Source: Marinifilum sp. (GTDB lineage: Bacteria; UBA9089; CG2-30-40-21). Taken from it: DNA of 41,388 nucleotides. Below, piece after piece: positions 26,340-35,382 of this stretch. The stretch spans positions 1 through 41,388 of the forward strand of contig DYDG01000012.1 in NCBI GenBank assembly GCA_020717845.1, in the 5' to 3' direction. The notes under the pieces were generated by a model, which worked only from the letters and a program-made list of their open reading frames with translations, had not been told where the DNA came from and ran no database searches. The position numbers and the translations under genes were made by a program. Positions within the stretch are counted from its first letter, which is position 1. Each line of letters opens with the position of its first letter.

Positions 26340-27011
26340 TCACTCACTCCATCCATACTTTCCAATCAAGGGAACAAAAACACATCCACCCTCATATGAG
26401 GTAATAAATTCACCCCCTTTTTTATCAATAACAGTCAATGTTTGGATATACCTATCTCCTTTAGGGATAACAAGACGGCCGCCATCGGCTAATTGAGACA
26501 ACAATGCCTTTGGGACATCAGGTGGTGAGCCAGCTGTAACTATAATCCTGTCAAAAGGAGCATACTGTGGCAAACCATAGCTTCCATCACCAATGATAAG
26601 GACAATATTCTTGGACTTTAGCTTATGAAGCAATATATCCTCAGCCCGTTCGCTTAACTTCTTGATTCGTTCAACAGAATAAACCTTTTCAACCAGCCCT
26701 GAGAGGATAGCAGCCTGATACCCTGAGCCAGTGCCAATCTCCATAACCCGTTCGGTCCCACTTAATTGTAAAACTTGAGTCATAAGAGCAACCATATACG
26801 GCTGAGATATTGTCTGTCCAAGTCCAATAGGCAGAGCATGGTCACCATACGCTCTATCCTGGAAAGCATCCTCTACAAACACATGCCTGGGCACCTTTAG
26901 AAAAGTATCCAGCACCTTCTGGTCAGTAATCCCTTTTCTTCCTAACTCAAGCACCATTTGTTTTCTTTCAGAATCAAATCTTGTTTTTCCCATTTTTTCC
27001 ATGTTTTTCAT
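26340..27011 (-). CDS. Protein-L-isoaspartate O-methyltransferase
   Basis: This SAM-dependent enzyme (223 aa) methylates isoaspartyl residues for protein repair. Motifs are [33 protein letters not shown] before the Rossmann domain, motif [46 protein letters not shown], and the C-terminal VFVPLIG segment. Length is normal for bacterial Pcm. The start is uncertain: ATG at 27011 or the ATG six codons later ([10 protein letters not shown]), neither with a strong ribosome-binding site. It ends 5 bp from the tRNA gene. Confidence 0.94.
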   Translation of the reverse strand: MKNMEKMGKTRFDSERKQMVLELGRKGITDQKVLDTFLKVPRHVFVEDAFQDRAYGDHALPIGLGQTISQPYMVALMTQVLQLSGTERVMEIGTGSGYQAAILSGLVEKVYSVERIKKLSERAEDILLHKLKSKNIVLIIGDGSYGLPQYAPFDRIIVTAGSPPDVPKALLSQLADGGRLVIPKGDRYIQTLTVIDKKGGEFITSYEGGCVFVPLIGKYGWSE

Positions 27012-27111
27012 AATTAGTTTTATTATACACTACAAGTCAAGGTTTGTCTATAATTTTTTTCAAGATTGTCCCACAATCGCTCAAGCTGAAAGATACGAGA
27101 GACAAGGGAAG

Positions 27112-28038
27112 TTAGTAGCGTAATCTTGCTGAGATCTGATGGCTTGGTTCTGGGGAGTTAAGGGATACGCCATAATCTATCTGCCATTGGCCTGTGATTA
27201 TTCCGGTCCCAAGAGCAATATCCCCATCGTTTGTGCCCATTCTCCAGAAAAATTTCTGGTTAACAAACATCTCTGTTCCAAACCTAACCTTAAGGGATTC
27301 CCCTTCTGGATGGTCTGCATCAGCAGAAAGGATAATATTACTCAATTCGATTCCTTTCCCAAGGTTTATCTTTTTATCCATGAGAATACCAAAGCCAAGA
27401 TTGAATCCTGAAGCAGGCTTCGCGGAAGCAAGCTTCTCAGAAGCTATCTTTGTCCTTAAAGGATTTCGCAAGGTCATCCCTATCTTGATCTCTTTTGTGC
27501 CAGGAAGTATCTCTTTTGGCTTCAAAAGAAGACCAATGTCCATAGCTGCTCCTCTGGATGTATTGTTAAACTCCCCTGTTTTCAACAGCTTCAGGTTTGC
27601 TCCAACAAGGAGTCCAAAGGGCATAGCCTCAAAGCCGCCATTCATCTTCTTTCCCCAGCCAATGCTAATAGTAGTTTCCTCGATCCCTTTTCTTTTAGGG
27701 ATATTATCCTTAATCTCGACAATATCTTCTTGCAGGCAAAACAATCCCCATGTCCCTCCAGCAAGGGATGTTGATGGCTGAACCAGACCAAAGAAATTAA
27801 TGCCACCCTTATTATACCTGCGACCATACAAATAGACAAGTTCTACATTTTTTAATTCATCCAATCCAGCTGGATTCCAATAAGCAGTAGAAGCATCGTC
27901 ACTAATCCCGACAAATGCCCCTCCCATACCTGTTTGTCTGGCACCAATTTCAGCATCAAGAAAATTTGCTGCAGAGATAGAAGGCAATAACACAAATAAT
28001 ATCATCAGGAGAAATTTCTTTTTTATCTGTATATTCAT
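27112..28038 (-). CDS. PorV/UPF0164-like outer-membrane beta-barrel protein
   Basis: This 308-aa protein has a signal peptide (KKKFLLMILFVLLPSISAANF) and the family start AEIGARQTGMGGAFVGISDDASTAYWNPAGL. That motif is shared by PorV/PorQ, UPF0164 and FadL-like proteins. Alternating beta-strand segments follow (NLGFGILMDKKINLG, KVRFGTEMFVNQKFFWRMG), with a C-terminal aromatic/arginine end (HQISARLRY). The start at 28038 follows GGGGGTTATT. It lies alone between cbiB and pcm. Substrate is unknown, and no type IX secretion genes are seen nearby. Confidence 0.82.
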   Translation of the reverse strand: MNIQIKKKFLLMILFVLLPSISAANFLDAEIGARQTGMGGAFVGISDDASTAYWNPAGLDELKNVELVYLYGRRYNKGGINFFGLVQPSTSLAGGTWGLFCLQEDIVEIKDNIPKRKGIEETTISIGWGKKMNGGFEAMPFGLLVGANLKLLKTGEFNNTSRGAAMDIGLLLKPKEILPGTKEIKIGMTLRNPLRTKIASEKLASAKPASGFNLGFGILMDKKINLGKGIELSNIILSADADHPEGESLKVRFGTEMFVNQKFFWRMGTNDGDIALGTGIITGQWQIDYGVSLNSPEPSHQISARLRY

Positions 28039-28110
28039 AATAACCCCCATTACTCAAGGTAAAACTTTGAATAAGTGTATCATAATTGTCTCTTGTTTGC
28101 AAGCATTTTT

Positions 28111-29130
28111 TTAATAATTCTGAATAATCACCATACCAATGACAATTAACTCAAGAGAGCTGATAAAGCAGATAACCAATGCCTGATTAATAAGGCTTGG
28201 GACAACCTCTCTTTTTTGTTCACCCATAAATGGTCTTTGATGAAGATGTCCCTGATACCATGCATCTCCGCCCAATCTTATTCCTAATGCACCAGCCATA
28301 GCTGCTTCTGGGATACCGCTATTAGGTGAGGCATGTTTTTTATGGTCACGAAGCATGATCTTGAAAGTGGAAGAAAAGGAAGAAAAGGAGAAAAAGCCAT
28401 TGCCCAAAAGAAAGGATGCTGCAGGGATTAAAAAACCACAGATTCGGGCTGGAATAAAGTTTGCTGCATCATCCAATCGTGCAGAAAACCATCCAAAATT
28501 TATATACCGTTCATTTCTATAGCCAACCATAGAATCAAGGGTGTTTATTGCTCGATAGGCAATAGCAAGCACAGGTCCGCCCAATATTAAATAAAATAAA
28601 GGGGCAATAACCCCATCATTAATGCTTTCGGCTACACTTTCTATTGTTGCTGTAACAATCTCATCCTTTTGTAGATGCTGTGTATCCCTGCCTACAATCA
28701 TAGAGAGCCTGTCTCTGGCACCATCTATTGAACCTGTCTCTAACTCTCTTAAAACAGCTCTTGCCTTAACCCACAGATCTTTTATGGCAAAGGTAGTGCA
28801 AGCGGTGTATACCCATGCCAATGCTCCTAACAATGGGTGAAACTTTTTGGAACCCTCTATGAATAAATATGCCAGGCAGGCACTTGTCCCAATAACTGCC
28901 AGACCAAGAGCTATCCCCTTTATCCGCACAAACCAGTCAATGTCTCTGCTGGAGAACTTTTTTTTACCATCTTTTTTACCAAATGTGCCAGGACAATTGT
29001 TCCATTTTTTATCCAGAAAGCCTATCAACTTGCCCATCCATCTCACAGGATGCGGCAGCCACTCAGGATCCCCTATGATCAAGTCAGCAATATATGCAGA
29101 GATTAATAATATAACAGAAATTTCACACAT
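28111..29130 (-). CDS. CbiB/CobD, adenosylcobinamide-phosphate synthase
   Basis: This integral membrane enzyme attaches the aminopropanol arm to adenosylcobyric acid in B12 synthesis. The 339-aa protein has the family N-terminus (YIADLIIGDPEWLPHPVRWMGKLI). It also has the conserved VGRDTQHLQKDEIVTATIESVAESINDGVIAPLFY, the AYRAINTLDSMVGY and FGWFSARLDDAANFIPARI segments, and SPNSGIPEAAMAGALGIRLGG. It lies downstream of the CobN/HmuS-like gene on the same strand, with a 134-bp repeat element in between. Cobalamin-linked function fits the riboswitch at the head of this region. Confidence 0.95.
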   Translation of the reverse strand: MCEISVILLISAYIADLIIGDPEWLPHPVRWMGKLIGFLDKKWNNCPGTFGKKDGKKKFSSRDIDWFVRIKGIALGLAVIGTSACLAYLFIEGSKKFHPLLGALAWVYTACTTFAIKDLWVKARAVLRELETGSIDGARDRLSMIVGRDTQHLQKDEIVTATIESVAESINDGVIAPLFYLILGGPVLAIAYRAINTLDSMVGYRNERYINFGWFSARLDDAANFIPARICGFLIPAASFLLGNGFFSFSSFSSTFKIMLRDHKKHASPNSGIPEAAMAGALGIRLGGDAWYQGHLHQRPFMGEQKREVVPSLINQALVICFISSLELIVIGMVIIQNY

Positions 29131-29170
29131 TTCCTCAACCTTACCTACTTTTTACCTGCATTTGACCCCT

Positions 29171-29304
29171 ACTGTCGCGTCAACCTTAATCTGTCGCATG
29201 TAGTAGAGACGCGATTAATCGCGTCTCTACATTGGGAAAAGGCAGGGACAAGCCCTGCAGCTACATTAATAAATCATTCGACACTTGAGACTTGACACGA
29301 CACT
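29171..29304. repeat. 134-bp dispersed inverted-repeat element, copy B
   Basis: It has the same length and ends as the copy at 117-250, with about three base differences over the full length. It fills the gap between the CobN/HmuS-like gene and cbiB and carries the perfect palindrome beginning GTAGAGACGCGATT, so it could act as a transcript hairpin there. Confidence 0.75.
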
Positions 29305-29307
29305 ACA

Positions 29308-32300
29308 TTATTTTCGTCTAAATCCCCAGGCAATAAGCCCAACAAATACCAGAAATCCAGCCAGAAACAGATACGGGATTGGGGCGGATGAGCCGCCTTG
29401 TTGAGCAGTCTCAACCTCCTTCATCTCATAACCAGTAACATCTGAGGTCGTATCCTTGGCTGAGGTAGCACCTCTGGCAGAGGTAGCACCTCTGGCGGCA
29501 TTAGGTGCTGGTGCTGGATTTGCCGTTGTTTTTGTTGGCAATGTTTTCTGCGTTTTCTGCTGACTGCTGACTGCTGACACCTGCCTACCCTTTGCTACCT
29601 GCGAGCTGCGTATTGCCTTTGTAGCCTTTACCAGCCCATTGGCAGTAGACTGCAGCCCAGGCACAGACATCAATATTTTTGAGGTAAACTTTGTCAGCGA
29701 TGGGTTATTACAGGTATGGTCACAGCAGGCAAGCCCAACCTCCTGGACTGATTCAGCATACTCTTTTGCCAGTGTTTCCATGACCTCCTTTTCAGGTTTC
29801 CAGTATTTCTTACGAACACACTCAAGCATTCTGGCGACAACAGATTGATATGCCCACATATTCTTTGAGCCGCGAAACATATCCTTTATCCCCAGATTGT
29901 TCCTATCCAGCACATAAGTCTCATACATCTCATTCCACTTGGCAGCGTCCACTGCCTCAGGCACGGTTACCTGCCAGCCCCAGAGATGCTCAACAACCTT
30001 ATCAACAAATCGGCTGCCGGCATATCCTTCCTTGAACATGGCTGTTATCCATTCAGGGTTAAGGTATCTTGTCCTCATCTCTCTGCCCATCATCTTTTGA
30101 AGGGTTTCTTGCTCTGGCTTCCTCGGATTGGACATATTGGTCACATAAACCTCTGGTGTCTTGCCGTCTATTACCCGAATTGCCATTGCCGTTGCACCAA
30201 GATATTGAAAGAAATCATCGTTATCCAATGTTTGAAAGACATTCCCTGAGCGGCTATGGACAGCCATCTTTGAGCCTGAGAGGGCATCCTTGAATACCTC
30301 AAGGCTGATATCCTTATAATCCTTCTCTATCCTTTCCCCCCAAAACCCATTGCCATACAGATGGCTCATTCTCATGAAATACACATCGGCTACCTGCTTT
30401 TCATTATCCCATGTGTTGGATAAAGGAATGACATTTGCCAGATTTGTTCCGTAAGCACCTGATGGCACGGTGAATAATCTTACCCCGGCTATTCGCTCAG
30501 CCATATCCTCAGATAAGCCTTGTTTCATCAGCTTCTTCTTCATCCTTTGCATATTCAGCCGCAGGATATTACCCTTCTCATCCTGTTCACTGGCCAGCCT
30601 TACAGCCTTGTCAAGCAATGCCATGAGGTTGGAGAACAGGTCGCGATAAAGCCCGGATGGGACAATAGTAACATCTATCCTTCCCCGACCCAGATCCTTT
30701 TCCGGAATAGCCTCAACCCCGATAACGCTTTGTCTCTCATCCCATCTTGGTTTTATTCCCATCAAATACATAATCTGTGATTCCATCACCCCTTCATGCC
30801 TGATGGTCTCTACACCCCATAGATTAAAGGTGAGTTTGTCAGGATAGATGCCATGCCTCTGTTTGTAGCCTTCGATCAATTCCCTTGCCAGACGGACACC
30901 CATTTCATAGGTAGCCTGGGATGGTATCTTTGATGGGTTAAAGGAATAGAAGTTTTTACCGGTTGGCAATGATGCCGGGTTTCTGATGGGGTCGTGTCCC
31001 GGACCTGCTGGGATGTATCTGCCGGCAAGGGCAGCTATAAATGAGTCAAGCTCTCTTTGTCCGCTTTTAAGTATCCTTTCCTCCATCTCTGCCAGCCGCG
31101 ACTCCCTCTCTTCCCTGCTCAACCCCTCCTCAATAGAAAGCATTGCCTCAGCAGTGCTTTTTCTGTATTTCTCGTCTGGAGATTTTCCAAAGGTATGCAA
31201 TCCAAATGGTGTCTGCTTCTCGGCTATCTCCTTTATGTAATGTTCAAGCATTCCCACATCATCATCGGATTTTATTGACGCAAGGTTGAGGTCAGTCAAT
31301 ATGCCCATCTTTTTTGCAAGCTTATTGATCTCCTCAAGTCTTAACTCAGCCAATGTCAGGCTTTTATCCTTTACTACAAGATAATCATCAATAGCTGCTG
31401 CCAGCCCTTTTAATTCATTGTTCAATCCTGCCTTATCAAATGGCGGGGTCATATAGTCAACAACAACAGCCATGCCTCGTCTCTTTGCCTGCAGCCCCTC
31501 ACCCACATCATCCACAATATAGGGGTAGATATTGGGCAGGTCATCAATCAATACCTCAGGCGGGTCTTGATTGGTAAATCCTACCTCTTTGCCAGAGAGC
31601 CATTCATGAGTGCCGTGAGTGCCGATATGGCTAACAGCATCTGCCCCAAAACCCTTTTTCAGCCACAGGTAAAAGGCTATGTATTGATGATGCGGCGGCA
31701 GGGTAACATCATGATACAGCTTTTTCACATCCTGTTCCCAACCCCTTGACGGTTGCGGGGTAAAGAGTATGTTGCCATACCGAACAGCGGGGATAACGAT
31801 ATTCCCCTGCCAGACCATAATATTGCTCCGATCCACACTCCCCCAGCTTTTAAGGACAGACCTTTGAAACCCTTCAGGCAATTCTTCAAACCATTGCTTA
31901 TACACATTGATAGGGATAAGTATTGCCTGACCGCTTCTGGCCAATTTGTCAATCTCAGAGGCTGCCCAATTGCCAATATTCCGGCCATGCTTGTGAATAT
32001 CATTAAAAAGCCCATCCTTTGTCTCTGGATGTCCTTGTGCATCATAGCCCTCTTGCTCCAGTCTCTGCAATATCTCCCACAGGCTTTCTGGCAGCACATT
32101 GAGGTAAGCCGCACCAATATTCTGCTTGCCAGGCGGATAGTTGTAATAAATAACTGCAACCCTTTTGTCCTTGTTTGGCTTCTCCTGAAGGTTTGTCCAT
32201 GCCTTCACTCTGGCAACCAGCCTGTCTACTCGCTCAGGGATAGGTCGTTCCTCAACATACTCAATCCCTGTTTCTCTGTCCAGCACATTTTCTTTTGAGG

Positions 32301-33432
32301 CAATGACCGTAGGTTGAATCAATCCGCCAAGCTCTGCACAAGCTACCTGCCATGTTCTCTCAAGGATATCAAGACCAACCGGTGACTTCTCCCATTTTTC
32401 CCTTGATTGGGTGTAAAGGGTGATAGCATTAATCACAGGAACGCCTAATCTGCTTAAAATCGGGTTAGCGGCTTGAGGATTCATCCCCACTTTCAAGGAC
32501 ATGCCAATGACCGCATGGACTCGGCTTGCTCCCTTTTCATCAAAGAGGAACATCTCTATCGGCTTTTCTGATGGATACCCATACACAGGCAGGACATTAA
32601 AACCCTTGCTTTCAAAGCGGTCAATAATAATATCAAGATGGCTGGTATTGCCTGAATCAAGATTATGCTTCCCAAAGGCAATGCCTATCCAGGGACAATC
32701 TGGTTTGGAAGCATAGCCTGCCAGGAAATCCTCAAAGCTGGATACTGTCTTCTTCCCCTTTTTCAAGTATATGCCAAAATCAGGCACAGGCAGAGGCTCT
32801 TCATAGGAAACATTCAGCCTCAGATCACGATTCATGACCATAAGCACCATGTTTTTTATGTTTTCCACACCGTTTTCCTGATAATATTTGCAGATTAGGT
32901 TATCGTTTATAAGCCCAAGGTTTTCGTGTTCTTTTGTGAGCATACCCCCGACAGCATAACATTTGCCCCTTAAGTATGGCTTAACCCTCTCAATCGCCTG
33001 CCTATCCATGATAGACAGGATGAAGATAGTCTTTGAGGAGGCAATGCTGCTTAAATCAACAGCCTTTTCCTTATCCATAATGGCTCTGCTGGTCAAAATC
33101 TGGAACTCAACCGCATCCTTTAGCTGTGGATATGTATCCTTAATCTCCTTAGTTGCCTCAACAAGTATCTTGCCGTAGGTATCGCCGAGTAAAAAGGTTA
33201 TCTTTGCTGGTGAGGCGTGAGCAGAGGAGAGAAGGCAGAAAAATAGGAGGTAGTAGACAGTAATATGGTAGCACAAGCATCTTGCTTGTGGTCGTTGAGC
33301 AGAGTCGCCCTTCGACATCTGCTCAGGGAACGAATGTGGTCGTTGAGCGAAGTCGAAATGTGGTCGTTGAGCGGAGTCGAAATGTGATTTATCATGCTCA
33401 AGCTGGAAGCTTGAGTTGCTATTCCGGCACAT
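29308..33432 (-). CDS. Exported, membrane-anchored CobN/HmuS-like chelatase-family protein
   Basis: This giant protein is homologous to CobN/ChlH, the tetrapyrrole-binding chelatase subunit; YYNYPPGKQNIGAAYLN, SHIGTHGTHEWLSGKEVGF and VPSGAYGTNLANVIP are typical segments. Unlike cytoplasmic CobN, it has a signal-peptide-like stretch (VYYLLFFCLLSSAHASPA). A low-complexity linker and a C-terminal membrane helix (IPYLFLAGFLVFVGLIAWGF) end it. With ExbB, DUF2149 and DUF2162 partners this matches the HmuS group, an anaerobic heme dechelatase in Bacteroidota as I recall. No CobS/CobT genes are present. The start is doubtful. ATG 33432 has GGAAGGTGG upstream but reads through inserted repeats (FDSAQRP units). 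TTG at 33276 would start directly at the signal peptide. Confidence 0.88.
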   Translation of the reverse strand: MCRNSNSSFQLEHDKSHFDSAQRPHFDFAQRPHSFPEQMSKGDSAQRPQARCLCYHITVYYLLFFCLLSSAHASPAKITFLLGDTYGKILVEATKEIKDTYPQLKDAVEFQILTSRAIMDKEKAVDLSSIASSKTIFILSIMDRQAIERVKPYLRGKCYAVGGMLTKEHENLGLINDNLICKYYQENGVENIKNMVLMVMNRDLRLNVSYEEPLPVPDFGIYLKKGKKTVSSFEDFLAGYASKPDCPWIGIAFGKHNLDSGNTSHLDIIIDRFESKGFNVLPVYGYPSEKPIEMFLFDEKGASRVHAVIGMSLKVGMNPQAANPILSRLGVPVINAITLYTQSREKWEKSPVGLDILERTWQVACAELGGLIQPTVIASKENVLDRETGIEYVEERPIPERVDRLVARVKAWTNLQEKPNKDKRVAVIYYNYPPGKQNIGAAYLNVLPESLWEILQRLEQEGYDAQGHPETKDGLFNDIHKHGRNIGNWAASEIDKLARSGQAILIPINVYKQWFEELPEGFQRSVLKSWGSVDRSNIMVWQGNIVIPAVRYGNILFTPQPSRGWEQDVKKLYHDVTLPPHHQYIAFYLWLKKGFGADAVSHIGTHGTHEWLSGKEVGFTNQDPPEVLIDDLPNIYPYIVDDVGEGLQAKRRGMAVVVDYMTPPFDKAGLNNELKGLAAAIDDYLVVKDKSLTLAELRLEEINKLAKKMGILTDLNLASIKSDDDVGMLEHYIKEIAEKQTPFGLHTFGKSPDEKYRKSTAEAMLSIEEGLSREERESRLAEMEERILKSGQRELDSFIAALAGRYIPAGPGHDPIRNPASLPTGKNFYSFNPSKIPSQATYEMGVRLARELIEGYKQRHGIYPDKLTFNLWGVETIRHEGVMESQIMYLMGIKPRWDERQSVIGVEAIPEKDLGRGRIDVTIVPSGLYRDLFSNLMALLDKAVRLASEQDEKGNILRLNMQRMKKKLMKQGLSEDMAERIAGVRLFTVPSGAYGTNLANVIPLSNTWDNEKQVADVYFMRMSHLYGNGFWGERIEKDYKDISLEVFKDALSGSKMAVHSRSGNVFQTLDNDDFFQYLGATAMAIRVIDGKTPEVYVTNMSNPRKPEQETLQKMMGREMRTRYLNPEWITAMFKEGYAGSRFVDKVVEHLWGWQVTVPEAVDAAKWNEMYETYVLDRNNLGIKDMFRGSKNMWAYQSVVARMLECVRKKYWKPEKEVMETLAKEYAESVQEVGLACCDHTCNNPSLTKFTSKILMSVPGLQSTANGLVKATKAIRSSQVAKGRQVSAVSSQQKTQKTLPTKTTANPAPAPNAARGATSARGATSAKDTTSDVTGYEMKEVETAQQGGSSAPIPYLFLAGFLVFVGLIAWGFRRK
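29462..29496. repeat. Two tandem copies of GAGGTAGCACCTCTGGC within the CobN/HmuS-like gene
   Basis: The 17-mer occurs at 29462-29478 and 29480-29496, and encodes the ARGATSARGATSA part of the linker. Other copies are at 38301-38317 (inside the TonB receptor), 38921-38937 and, imperfectly, 41364-41377. Each unit contains the palindrome GAGGTAGCACCTC. Confidence 0.8.
33285..33400. repeat. Cluster of dispersed repeats at the 5' end of the CobN/HmuS-like gene
   Basis: Three units of the type GTGGTCGTTGAGC(G/A)(A/G)AGTCG occur here, next to a CACAAGCATCTTGCTTGTG palindrome. Related units are at about 41088-41112 and 41248-41272, and the palindrome recurs near 40925. Read in frame on the minus strand they give FDSAQRP-type peptides, which look like translated repeats rather than protein. 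Confidence 0.75.
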
Positions 33433-33757
33433 AAACCACCTTCCCATCATTTAATTGATATGCTGTCCCCAGCCTTGTCCCTTCGCCGTTCAACATCTTG
33501 TCCGTAACCTTTTTAACCTTGATCTCTTTGCCCTTCTTGGTAATTATCTCTATCTTACCATCCGCAGTCTTTTTGGTAATCGTTACCTCTGATTTTGGGT
33601 CAAGGAGGTCAATCATATCGTAAGCCATGAACAGGGCAATCATCATACTGACAATAAAAACCACGCTGGCATCGAAAAGATTCGCCACCCCGGTAATGGG
33701 GTCTTCAAGTGGCTGTTCGTATTTTTCAAAGCGACGGTGTCTTTTCAAAAATCTCAT
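33419..33757 (-). CDS. DUF2149-family membrane protein (HmuV-like)
   Basis: This 112-aa protein has a basic N-terminus (RFLKRHRRFEKYEQPLEDP) and the family core GVANLFDASVVFIVSMMIALFMAYDMIDLL, with one membrane helix. A lysine-rich, strand-forming periplasmic part ends in GTAYQLNDGKVVYVPE. The topology resembles ExbD/TolR, and the gene overlaps the ExbB-like gene by 4 bp, so it probably forms the second subunit of the proton-driven complex. DUF2149 genes accompany CobN/HmuS-like genes in archaea and Bacteroidota as I recall. Confidence 0.85.
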   Translation of the reverse strand: MRFLKRHRRFEKYEQPLEDPITGVANLFDASVVFIVSMMIALFMAYDMIDLLDPKSEVTITKKTADGKIEIITKKGKEIKVKKVTDKMLNGEGTRLGTAYQLNDGKVVYVPE

Positions 33758-34305
33758 TTTTTTGCTCCATTCCGCAAAGTCAGCTCCGTCAGATATTCCA
33801 TTTCACGCATATCTGCTCTCAGCCATTTTTCTTTTACCGTAGACATCAGGTAGGCAGCCACACTACAGGCAAGTCCAACCACAACGGTTGTAAAGGCAGT
33901 AACCATACTTCCAGCCATCTTGGGCATATCACCCTGTGCCATAGCAGAGAGGGCAATACCCATAGGTATCAATGTTCCCATCAGACCAAGGGCAGGACCA
34001 ACCCGGATGACAACCCTAACCTTGTCTAAGGATTTGACAAGTTCAAGCTCTGCTGCCTGAAGCATCCTTTCCAGATTGATGTCCAATTCTGCTTTACCAC
34101 TGTCCTTGCACTCACCTTCAAGCATCTTCTGATACCTGCGTAATGGCAGCGAGATACCCTGTTTACGGTCGATATATTCCCGCAACAGCCCTCCAAACGC
34201 AATAACCATCCAGAATGTAAGCAGAACAAGCCCTGCAATCACTGGATAAAAAAGGGCAGATGAGATGATGTATAAAAATGTCTCAAGTCCTGCAAAGATA
34301 TTCAT
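33754..34305 (-). CDS. MotA/TolQ/ExbB proton channel family protein (HmuU-like)
   Basis: This 183-aa inner-membrane protein has three hydrophobic segments (LFYPVIAGLVLLTFWMVIAFGG; GPALGLMGTLIPMGIALSAM; MVTAFTTVVVGLACSVAAYLM). The last two with VRVVIRVGPALGLMGTLIPMG are the ExbB/TolQ signature. It should use proton motive force to energise the TonB protein or the DUF2149 partner. The start follows TAGGAGGTCAAACA. It is placed between the DUF2162 and DUF2149 genes. Confidence 0.9.
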   Translation of the reverse strand: MNIFAGLETFLYIISSALFYPVIAGLVLLTFWMVIAFGGLLREYIDRKQGISLPLRRYQKMLEGECKDSGKAELDINLERMLQAAELELVKSLDKVRVVIRVGPALGLMGTLIPMGIALSAMAQGDMPKMAGSMVTAFTTVVVGLACSVAAYLMSTVKEKWLRADMREMEYLTELTLRNGAKK

Positions 34306-34384
34306 TGTTTGACCTCCTAATTAATTATTATTCACCACGGAGACACAGAGGCACGGAGATATCACGGAAGTATCAGATGTTTGT

Positions 34385-34510
34385 AGTGCCTTGTCAATCT
34401 TAATCTGTCGCATGTAGTAGAGACGCAAAATGTTGCGTCTCTACATTGGAAAAAGGCAGGGACAAGGAGAGAGCCTCTCCGGCACCTGCCATAGGAGCTT
34501 CCTCCTTGTA
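34385..34510. repeat. Diverged copy C of the 134-bp element flanked by CACGGAGA-type fragments
   Basis: It shares CTTAATCTGTCGCATGTAGT and the GTAGAGACGCAAAATGTTGC palindrome with copies A and B, but the second half is replaced by an AGGAGAGAGCCTCTCC hairpin and a short unit. Fragments of the TTCACCACGGAGACACAGAG type flank it at about 34332-34365 and, inverted, at about 34530-34560 inside the 3' end of the DUF2162 gene. Confidence 0.65.
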
Positions 34511-34511
34511 G

Positions 34512-35243
34512 CTACATTACATTTTTTTTCTTCGCTTTTCTCCGTGCCTTCGTGGTGAATTCTGCGAAAAAACCAATCAACATTGCTGAAACAAGCAAGG
34601 CAAGAACCCCAATGCTGTTAGTTAAATCAACCTTACCTGTCTCTGTCAGAAACGCCTGATATATCCCCCTTGCCTCCTCAATCTTTGCTGGAATGACCAA
34701 TGCTGCCAGGAAGTAAAGACCGATGACTATCATCCCAAAACTAATGCCGATATTGGGCGAAGATTTGCGGCCGACAAACTTTAGAATAAAGCAAAACGAT
34801 AATGACAGAAAGCAAAAGGCAATGCCAAGCCCCAGCCCAACAAGATACGCAGGAAGTTTAATCACATGTAATGCTGCCCAGGTAGAAAAGGTCATGGCTG
34901 TGAAGCAGACAGGGCAGGGGATTAAGAGTAATGCGGATTGCGGCTTGTTGTTTGTGATCTGCTGCTGATGCGAATCCCGCAACAAAAGTATTCCCCAGAC
35001 AATCATACCAATAGCCATTAAGGCATGAAGATACGGCCCCTTTCTTAAGACAGGCTCAAGCAATTTCATCAACCCATCTGAGAATACTGCCACCACAACA
35101 AAAAGGACAATGTACGTAACCAGTGTAAGGGAAATACCTCTCCATCTCATCCCTCCAAACCCAAGCCCAAAACCAACCTTAACAGCAAATATGCTTAAGG
35201 TGAATAGCATACCGCCAATCCAGAGCATGATGTTTATATCCAT
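34512..35243 (-). CDS. DUF2162-family putative transporter (HmuT-like)
   Basis: This 243-aa polytopic protein has about six or seven membrane helices (MLWIGGMLFTLSIFAVKVGFG; LTLVTYIVLFVVVAVFSDGL; AYLVGLGLGIAFCFLSLSF). It has a CPVC motif in LLLIPCPVCFTAMTFSTW, which could bind a metal or form a disulfide. DUF2162 proteins cluster with CobN-like, ExbB and DUF2149 genes. Their transported substrate is not established to my knowledge. The last 15 residues (FTTKARRKAKKKNVM) are read from a dispersed CACGGAG-type repeat and are unlikely to be ancestral. The ATG follows a weak AAGGAGAATCCG site. Confidence 0.83.
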   Translation of the reverse strand: MDINIMLWIGGMLFTLSIFAVKVGFGLGFGGMRWRGISLTLVTYIVLFVVVAVFSDGLMKLLEPVLRKGPYLHALMAIGMIVWGILLLRDSHQQQITNNKPQSALLLIPCPVCFTAMTFSTWAALHVIKLPAYLVGLGLGIAFCFLSLSFCFILKFVGRKSSPNIGISFGMIVIGLYFLAALVIPAKIEEARGIYQAFLTETGKVDLTNSIGVLALLVSAMLIGFFAEFTTKARRKAKKKNVM

Positions 35244-35268
35244 CGGATTCTCCTTGTATCTCTAAACA

Positions 35269-35341
35269 GGTGATCGGTGATCGGTAAATGGTGATCAGGT
35301 AATGCAGGATACCGATCACTGATCACCGATTACCGATTACC
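35269..35341. repeat. GGTGATC-type hairpin element
   Basis: This 73-bp relative of the element at 4046-4175 has GGTGATCGGTGATCGG on the left and CCGATCACTGATCACCGATT on the right around a CAGGATACC centre. It lies between the TonB and DUF2162 genes and can form a strong hairpin in the transcript. Confidence 0.75.
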
Positions 35342-35382
35342 AAAATTCTTGCTTTTTGGGCAAGAATTTTACTGATAAGGGA

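Noticed and set aside
33198-33401. A 67-codon minus-strand frame with HKQDACAT and repeated DHIST units
   Set aside because: It is an out-of-frame translation of the dispersed repeats upstream of the CobN/HmuS-like signal peptide.
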